In this document: positions 58,586 to 64,000 of the stretch, piece by piece
How the letters are laid out: every line of letters starts with the position of its first letter
Numbering within the stretch: the stretch's first letter is position 1
NCBI GenBank assembly: GCA_022821805.1
Contig: JAJECX010000041.1
Span: 1 to 64,000 of the forward strand
Source of the DNA: Anaerolineae bacterium
GTDB lineage: Bacteria > Chloroflexota > Anaerolineae > Aggregatilineales > Phototrophicaceae
Reading direction: 5' to 3'
Length of the DNA: 64,000 bases
The notes under the pieces: model-generated
The model's input: the letters and a program-made list of their open reading frames with translations, nothing else
Databases searched by the model: none
What the model was told of the DNA's origin: nothing
Position numbers and translations under genes: made by a program

Positions 58586-59938
58586 ATGAAAGAACGCCCC
58601 AACGTCATCGTATTCTTCACCGACCAGCAGCGTTGGGATACGACCGGCATCCACGGCAACACGCTCGATCTGACGCCTAACTTCGACCGTCTCGCTCGCG
58701 CTGGCACGGACGTGCATTATTCGATCACCTGCCAGCCGGTTTGCGGTCCGGCGCGCGCCTGCCTGCAGACCGGACTATACGCCACCGAAACCGGCTGCTA
58801 CCGCAATGGCGTCCCCTTGCCCAGTGAAAGCCGCACACTGGCGCAGCACTTCGGTGACGCCGGCTACGACACAGCATACATCGGCAAGTGGCATTTGGCG
58901 GACGGCGCCCACGGACCGGTCGCGCCCGAACAGCGCGGCGGCTACGATTTCTGGCTGGCGTCCAACTTGCTGGAATTCACCTCGGACGCTTACGATCTGG
59001 TGATGTACGACAAGAATGGCCTGCCGGTGAAGTTGCCGGGTTATCGCGTTGATGCCCAGACTGATGCCGCCATCCGCTACATTGATGAGCATCAGGACGC
59101 GCCCTTTTTCCTCTTCCTCTCTTATATCGAGCCGCATCATCAGAATCATCGGGATGATTATCCGGCGCCGCCCGGTTACGCTGAACGCTATCGCGGGCGC
59201 TGGCTGCCGCCGGATTTGGCGGCGCTTGGCGGCTCCAGCCATCAGCAGCTTGCTGGCTACCTGGGCATGATCAAACGGCTGGACGAAGCGTTGGGCCGCC
59301 TGGTTGACGCGCTAATCAGCCTGGAGATGCTGGAAGACACGATCATTCTCTTCACCTCCGACCACGGCAACCATTTCAAGACGCGCAACGCCGAATACAA
59401 ACGCTCCTGCCACGATGCCTCGGTGCGCGTGCCGACTATGCTCCACGGCGGTCCCTTCACCGGCGGAGGACGGATCTCGCAACTGGTCAGCTTAATAGAC
59501 TTGCCGCCGACGCTGCTGGACGCCGCCGGCCTTCCCGTGCCCAAGGGCATGAGCGGAGGCTCAATCTTGCCGCTGGTCCACGGCAAAGCAGACGATTGGC
59601 AGAACGAAGTCTTCATCCAGATCAGCGAGTCGCAGGTGGGGCGGGCGATCCGCAGCAAGCGCTGGAAATACGCCGTAACCGCGCCCGACAAGCATGGCTG
59701 GGAAGATGCCGGAAGCGACTATTATGTCGAGTCGGAACTTTATGATCTGCTCGCTGACCCGGAGGAATTGCACAACCGAGCCGGCTTGGAGACGCATCGA
59801 GAGGTCTGCGATGTGCTGCGCTCGCGCTTGATCCGGCGCATGATTGAGGCGAATGAAGACGAGCCCATCATTGAGCCGGCGCCGCTGGTCCGCGGGGGCG
59901 GGCAGCTTCAGGTCGATATCGAAGAGGGCTGGCATTAG
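58586..59938 (+). CDS. Sulfatase (formylglycine-dependent)
   Basis: The 450-residue arylsulfatase-family hydrolase has metal residues at D13-Q14 (FFTDQQRWD) and the formylglycine motif C53-G-P-A-R57 followed by ACLQTG. A second metal motif is FTSDHGNH. No signal peptide, so cytoplasmic. It likely removes sulfate from imported sugars. Confidence 0.93.
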   Translation: MKERPNVIVFFTDQQRWDTTGIHGNTLDLTPNFDRLARAGTDVHYSITCQPVCGPARACLQTGLYATETGCYRNGVPLPSESRTLAQHFGDAGYDTAYIGKWHLADGAHGPVAPEQRGGYDFWLASNLLEFTSDAYDLVMYDKNGLPVKLPGYRVDAQTDAAIRYIDEHQDAPFFLFLSYIEPHHQNHRDDYPAPPGYAERYRGRWLPPDLAALGGSSHQQLAGYLGMIKRLDEALGRLVDALISLEMLEDTIILFTSDHGNHFKTRNAEYKRSCHDASVRVPTMLHGGPFTGGGRISQLVSLIDLPPTLLDAAGLPVPKGMSGGSILPLVHGKADDWQNEVFIQISESQVGRAIRSKRWKYAVTAPDKHGWEDAGSDYYVESELYDLLADPEELHNRAGLETHREVCDVLRSRLIRRMIEANEDEPIIEPAPLVRGGGQLQVDIEEGWH

Positions 59939-60059
59939 CGCGGCCGCGCTAAGGGGCAAGGAATTTAGCGGCGACTGACAGCCTTTGTCGACGCGACGCG
60001 GCGGGTCCTCCGCGCCGAAATCGTATGGCATGCGTAAGATTCGCTACGCTTATTCTGTG

Positions 60060-60065
60060 TATAAT
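60060..60065 (+). promoter_or_regulatory. Consensus -10 of the C39-like protease gene
   Basis: TATAAT is preceded by TGTG, 22-37 bp before the possible ATGs. No clear -35. Confidence 0.45.
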
Positions 60066-60087
60066 GCAGTTTGACGACTGAATCCTG

Positions 60088-61149
60088 ATGAGAGCGCAAG
60101 ATATGGTGACGCAGCGCCTTTTGTTCTTGCTGGTCTTATGCAGCTTTGCCTGTGCTGGCGCCTTGGCGCAAACAAACGAAGAGAGCGTTGAGCTGCCGCC
60201 TGTCTTCCGCATGGGGAATCTGGGCACGGAATATCAAGGCTGGAATAATTGCGGTCCGGCGACGCTCACCAATGCGCTGAAACACTTCGGTTACGCCGAC
60301 GATCAGTATCGCGCCGCCAAATGGTTGAAACCCAATAACGAAGACAAGAACATTAGCGCCTGGCAGATGGCGGAATACGTCAACACGCAGATCCCCGAAT
60401 TGCCGGTTTATGCCCTGGTACGCGATGGCGGCACGCTCGAATTGCTGCAAACCCTGATGGTGAACGGCTTCCCGGTCATCATTGAATTTGGCTACGAGCC
60501 GAGCGGCTACGAATGGATGGGGCATTATCTGCTGCTGGCCGGCTGGGATGAGGCTCTCCAGGAAGTGAACACGATGGATAGCTTCAAGGGACCCAATACG
60601 CGCTACAGCTACGACAAAATCGACCATTACTGGCAGCACTTCAATTACAAGTACATCGTAGTCTATACGGTGAATCGCGAAGAGGAATTGATGGCGTTGC
60701 TGGGCGATGACGCTGACGAGTGGCAGAACCAGATCAACGCGCTGGAGATGGCGCGCGCCGAAGCGATCTCCGATCAAGAAGATCCGCACGCCTGGTTCAA
60801 CATGGGCAGCAGCTTCGTCGGGCTGGGCATGTACGATGCCGCGGCGCAGGCTTACGACCGGGCGATCTCGCTGGGTTTGCCCTGGCGCATGTTTTGGTAT
60901 CAGTTCGGCGCCTGGGAAGCCTACTATCATACCGGTCGCTATGACGACATGATCCGCATCGCGCGGCAGAATCAGAATGACGGCGGCGGCCAATACGTCG
61001 AAGAGACGTATTACTACCTGGGCATGGCGCGCGAAGGACGGGGCGAAATCAACTTAGCGCTGCAGAATTACAATACGGCGCTGGTATTCAACCCCAATTT
61101 CAGCCCGGCGCGCGAGGCGAAGGAGCGTCTGCTGACGGGGGGCGGTTAG
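60088..61149 (+). CDS. Exported C39-like cysteine protease with TPR domain
   Basis: The 353-residue protein has a signal peptide (LLFLLVLCSFACAGALAQ). The papain-like domain has Q50, C55 (NNCGPATL), H146 (WMGHYLLLAGW) and D164 (NTMDSFKGP). TPR helices follow (about 240-350: AWFNMGSSFVGLGMYDAAAQAYDRAISLGL ... GEINLALQNYNTALVFNP). Similar to C39_2 peptidases. Substrate unknown; starts 60088 or 60103. Confidence 0.85.
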   Translation: MRAQDMVTQRLLFLLVLCSFACAGALAQTNEESVELPPVFRMGNLGTEYQGWNNCGPATLTNALKHFGYADDQYRAAKWLKPNNEDKNISAWQMAEYVNTQIPELPVYALVRDGGTLELLQTLMVNGFPVIIEFGYEPSGYEWMGHYLLLAGWDEALQEVNTMDSFKGPNTRYSYDKIDHYWQHFNYKYIVVYTVNREEELMALLGDDADEWQNQINALEMARAEAISDQEDPHAWFNMGSSFVGLGMYDAAAQAYDRAISLGLPWRMFWYQFGAWEAYYHTGRYDDMIRIARQNQNDGGGQYVEETYYYLGMAREGRGEINLALQNYNTALVFNPNFSPAREAKERLLTGGG

Positions 61150-61622
61150 TGTTGCTTGGCGTGGTGGCGCACGGCCAGATCCCGCACATATTTGCCAGCC
61201 GCCAGTTGCGCGCTGAATATGGCCAGCGCATGCGTCAAAAGATGGACGGCGTCGAAGGCTTTGAAGTCCGCTGGAGCGTTGCTTTGCAGGGTCTCGCCCA
61301 TCCCTTCAAAATGTCCAGGCCAGACCAAAATGGAAGTGAGCAGCGCGACCGTCAGCATGGCGAAGCGATAAAACTTGAGACGGCGAATCTCGCGGAAGCA
61401 GAGTGCCGTCACCACCGTCATCGGCAGCGCCAGCGTCATGGCCGCCGATAGCATGCTCGCTAGTCCGTTTAACAACAGCATGTGCAGCAGAGGATCTGGA
61501 CCAAGAAACCCAAGCTCCGATAGGAAAATGAAAAGGATCAAAGTGCCTAGTGCGACTTCGGTCACCGCGCTGTAGGCAAATGCACGGAAAAACAGCTTCA
61601 ACAACAGTTTGGCTCGCCACAT
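61146..61622 (-). CDS. Small four-helix membrane protein, paralogue 1
   Basis: The 158-residue protein has about four transmembrane helices. It carries the pattern REIRRLKFYRFAMLTVALLT in the middle and AQLAAGKYVRDLA near the end, shared with the next two genes. Start at 61622 follows an AAAGG site; the longer frame adds a Cys-rich stretch not seen in the paralogues. Confidence 0.6.
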   Translation of the reverse strand: MWRAKLLLKLFFRAFAYSAVTEVALGTLILFIFLSELGFLGPDPLLHMLLLNGLASMLSAAMTLALPMTVVTALCFREIRRLKFYRFAMLTVALLTSILVWPGHFEGMGETLQSNAPADFKAFDAVHLLTHALAIFSAQLAAGKYVRDLAVRHHAKQH

Positions 61623-61717
61623 GATGCTTTGCCTTTCTGCACACCCCCAATTGTAGCTGCGTCCGCAGCATTCGGGCAAAGGCCGGTTGTGGAAAGACCT
61701 CGTTCAGTGCGCAGCGG

Positions 61718-62188
61718 CTATGCTTCCGCGTTGCGCTTCTTTGACTTGCGCCGCGCCGCCTGTGCCGCGTATATTTTCGCCACGACCAAACTTGCAATTA
61801 TCATCAGCAATGACCTAGCTAGATAAGCGATCAGCCAGATGCCGCCATTTGGCAATCGTTCGGTCATTTGGATGAAGGCAGGCAGCGAGATCGGCTGAGT
61901 CGCTATCGTGACCGCCGTTGCCACGATGACCATCGCGAATACGTATAGGGTCGGCTTGCGAATCCTTCGGTAAAGGACCGCGGTGAACAGCGCCATGGCG
62001 ATGCCCACTGTGCCCCCCCAATAGGCGCCTTCTTTTGCGGCGTGCCACATTATGCTGTCAAGATAGGAATCGGGTGCAGTTCCGTATAATGGCCATATCT
62101 CATATACAAGGTGCTCGGCAATGCTAAGCGGGATGCCGATGGCGACCATGAGCAAGACCATCTTTGCCAAGGGTATCGCTCGCGACAT
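61718..62188 (-). CDS. Small four-helix membrane protein, paralogue 2
   Basis: The 156-residue protein has four predicted helices, including RRIRKPTLYVFAMVIVATAVT, and ends ASLVVAKIYAAQAARRKSKKR. Weakly similar in layout and motifs to its two neighbours. Function unknown. Confidence 0.65.
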   Translation of the reverse strand: MSRAIPLAKMVLLMVAIGIPLSIAEHLVYEIWPLYGTAPDSYLDSIMWHAAKEGAYWGGTVGIAMALFTAVLYRRIRKPTLYVFAMVIVATAVTIATQPISLPAFIQMTERLPNGGIWLIAYLARSLLMIIASLVVAKIYAAQAARRKSKKRNAEA

Positions 62189-62357
62189 GATGTTTAGCCT
62201 TTCAGTTCATCCCGATTGCACCCTTATTTGTAGCGCTCTAGCAACGGGCCGGTTGCAGATAAGCCTCGCTCACCGTGAGCAGCTCATCTGCCCGCAGCAC
62301 AATCTCCCGTCGCGATACGCGCTTAGGGCGTCACTGCATTGACTTGCGCTTCAGCAT

Positions 62358-62864
62358 TCAGGTTGTCGTCTCCCGAATATACTTCCGCGCCATGACCTGG
62401 CTCAAGCAAATGGCGCCGGCGTAGACGCCAACGACGGTTGCCATTTCCAGTAACGGTTGGTATTCGCCACCGGCAAGTTCTGACAAATAGAATCTGACAA
62501 GTTCTATAGGCGCAAAGAGGTGAACGAGCGTAGCGGCGGTCAGCGCCATGGCGAAGTGGTAAAGCCATCGGTTGCTGACTGCTTTGAAGAATCGGCCGCT
62601 GACGAAAGCCATGAATGCGCCAATGAGAATCGATGCCAAAAGCCGCTGATGCAGCGCCGTTCCTCCGCCAAAGAAAAGAGCCAGCACGAGCGCCTGCGTA
62701 GCGTTGTCCGCTTGTGAATTTGGAAAATCTATCAGAAAAGCCAGCGAAAACAGCATGCCTCCGATGCTGCTTAGGACCATACAATACCAGGTCATGCGCA
62801 GCGCCAGCTTCAAGCGCGGGTTGCGAATCCGCAGGTGCTTGTCGGGGTTCCAGCGACTGAGCAA
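62358..62864 (-). CDS. Small four-helix membrane protein, paralogue 3
   Basis: The 168-residue protein has KAVSNRWLYHFAMALTAATLV in the third helix region and ends SQVMARKYIRETTT. The same xYxFAM motif and (A)xKY tail occur in paralogues 1 and 2. Function unknown. Confidence 0.65.
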   Translation of the reverse strand: MLSRWNPDKHLRIRNPRLKLALRMTWYCMVLSSIGGMLFSLAFLIDFPNSQADNATQALVLALFFGGGTALHQRLLASILIGAFMAFVSGRFFKAVSNRWLYHFAMALTAATLVHLFAPIELVRFYLSELAGGEYQPLLEMATVVGVYAGAICLSQVMARKYIRETTT

Positions 62865-62939
62865 CGGGCCGCTCCTGTTCTTATTGTGAACACGCCGCTC
62901 GAGCGCGAGATTGAGACCTTGGGAAGGCTCATGCGGCTC

Positions 62940-64000
62940 TCAAGCAAATGCCGGCTGCAGATAAGCCTCATTCACGGCGAATAGCTCGTCGACCATCGAC
63001 TGGATTTCCCTCAGCGAGCAGACCGCAGCCGAAAGCGGGGAATAGGCCACCGCCTGGTAGATCAGCCGTTTGTCGCCTTTGAGGATGCCTTCAACCGCCA
63101 TCTCTTCAATCTGCGAGTAGAGGTTGGTCAGGGGCGCGACCGATTGCGGCAGGGGACCGACCGCCACCGCTTCCAGCCCGTCGCGCGATGCCCATACCGG
63201 CGCCTCGACGCAGGCGCTAGCCGGCAGGTTGTCGACCAAGCCCTTGTTCGGCACATTGCCATTGAACTTGAATGGCGCGCCGCCTTCCATCGCGTTGATG
63301 ATATAAGCGGCGTATTCGTGCCCGCGCTCGAGATCAATCTCGCCATGCTTGAACCAGGCGTGGATATCATCGCGCCAGTCGTGCTCGCGCCGGCGGTATT
63401 CCTTGAGGATGTACGCGTGCTCGCCCGGATTCCAGTTGGTGCCGTTGGTGGCGTACTTCTCGATGAGATCCGGGCGCTTGCGGAACCACCAATTATATTC
63501 CGAGTTATGCCCGCTCGACTCGGTCACATAATAATCCAGCGCCAGGTACATTTCGTTGCGCACCTGCTCGGCGTTGTAAATGTTGTTGTTTTCCGTGATG
63601 GCGCGCCGAATCAGCGGGTAAGCGTCTTCGCCATTCCAAGTGTAGTCGATGAACCAAGCGGTGTGATTGATGCCGGCGCAAGTGTAGTTGATCTCGTCAT
63701 AGGGCGCGCCGATCCAGTTCGCCAGCATCTTTGAGGTGCCCTGCACGCTGTGGCACAAGCCGGTTACGTTGATATCGGTTTCGATATCCATCGCACGGCA
63801 GAGCATCGCCATCGGATTGGTGTAGTTGAGCATCAGCGCGTTGGGGCAGTGGCGCTCCATATCGCGCGCGATATCGACCAGTACCGGAATCGTGCGAAGC
63901 GAGCGGAATATGCCGGAGACGCCGCGCGTATCGCCGACATTCATGTCGACGCCGTATTTCATCGGGATTTCGATATCATGCCGCCAGATTTCGGTCGCGC
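62940..64000 (-). CDS. Glycoside hydrolase family 4 enzyme (alpha-galactosidase/glucuronidase type), partial
   Basis: The 3' part of a GH4 gene that continues past the window's right end; the reading frame is open to 64000 ([12 protein letters not shown]). Seen are [38 protein letters not shown] and the metal-binding GINHTAW. GH4 enzymes use NAD and Mn for a redox-type glycoside cleavage. At least 353 residues present; NAD-binding N-terminus lies outside. Confidence 0.9.
   Translation of the reverse strand, partial: ATEIWRHDIEIPMKYGVDMNVGDTRGVSGIFRSLRTIPVLVDIARDMERHCPNALMLNYTNPMAMLCRAMDIETDINVTGLCHSVQGTSKMLANWIGAPYDEINYTCAGINHTAWFIDYTWNGEDAYPLIRRAITENNNIYNAEQVRNEMYLALDYYVTESSGHNSEYNWWFRKRPDLIEKYATNGTNWNPGEHAYILKEYRRREHDWRDDIHAWFKHGEIDLERGHEYAAYIINAMEGGAPFKFNGNVPNKGLVDNLPASACVEAPVWASRDGLEAVAVGPLPQSVAPLTNLYSQIEEMAVEGILKGDKRLIYQAVAYSPLSAAVCSLREIQSMVDELFAVNEAYLQPAFA

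Overview
The window reads as a GC-rich, ordinary bacterial chromosome, most likely from an uncultured Chloroflexota lineage (Anaerolineae/Caldilineae-like). That placement is an inference. It rests on the RecA sequence, the F420-type oxidoreductases, the many two-gene toxin-antitoxin cassettes, the abundance of ABC substrate-binding proteins, and a dense family of GC-rich palindromic intergenic repeats. Housekeeping genes (recA, recN, nadK, trxB, surE, coaBC, tsaB, tsaE) are scattered singly among transport, catabolic and accessory genes. No rRNA, tRNA or CRISPR array was seen.

Layout. 0.2-13.1 kb is a catabolic/uptake cluster: cupin, Gfo/Idh/MocA dehydrogenase, AraM-like dehydrogenase, DegT aminotransferase, M55 and M20 peptidases, a carbohydrate-type ABC importer without ATPase, and a large TIM-barrel hydrolase. 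A VapBC-like pair sits inside it. 13.4-14.1 kb is an AT-richer two-gene unit with a DUF2335-like membrane protein. 14.2-20.8 kb holds trxB, a DUF262/HNH nuclease-like gene, recN, a zinc-finger membrane protein and nadK. 20.8-22.7 kb has a TrpX-type binding protein and the tail of a lost paralogue. 22.9-29.8 kb is a pst phosphate operon with unusual architecture: a double PstS, a PstC with an embedded and apparently permuted PstS domain, and an oversized PstA. 30.1-34.8 kb is a peptide-type ABC system with two permeases and a binding protein but no ATPases, and it contains a visible tandem-duplication scar. 35.1-38.3 kb has recA, then an AT-rich island with a frameshifted HEPN/pentapeptide-repeat gene and two small membrane proteins. 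38.5-52.3 kb mixes surE, coaBC, a retropepsin-like two-gene cassette, a MoxR ATPase, an ALDH7-type dehydrogenase, tsaB/tsaE, a roadblock protein, secreted SH3 proteins and a CoxE-like VWA protein. 52.3-54.7 kb is a triple tandem array of MntA-HepT toxin-antitoxin cassettes. 54.8-64 kb returns to carbohydrate metabolism (enolase-superfamily dehydratase, U32-like protein, sulfatase, GH4 glycosidase), with nuclease-like genes and three related small membrane proteins.

Most notable: (i) phosphate-binding domains copied within PstS and embedded in PstC; (ii) three MntA-HepT copies, the second and third preceded by remnants of the 3' end of the upstream VWA gene, which show how the array grew; (iii) a HEPN-pentapeptide gene broken by an apparent one-base deletion; (iv) a retropepsin-like protease in a toxin-antitoxin-style cassette; (v) a palindromic repeat family that carries a nested 22-23 bp module in its hairpin loops and has altered gene ends (surE stop, pstA N-terminus). 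Several start codons were moved downstream because the longest open frame begins inside a repeat, a promoter or upstream of the real ribosome-binding site.
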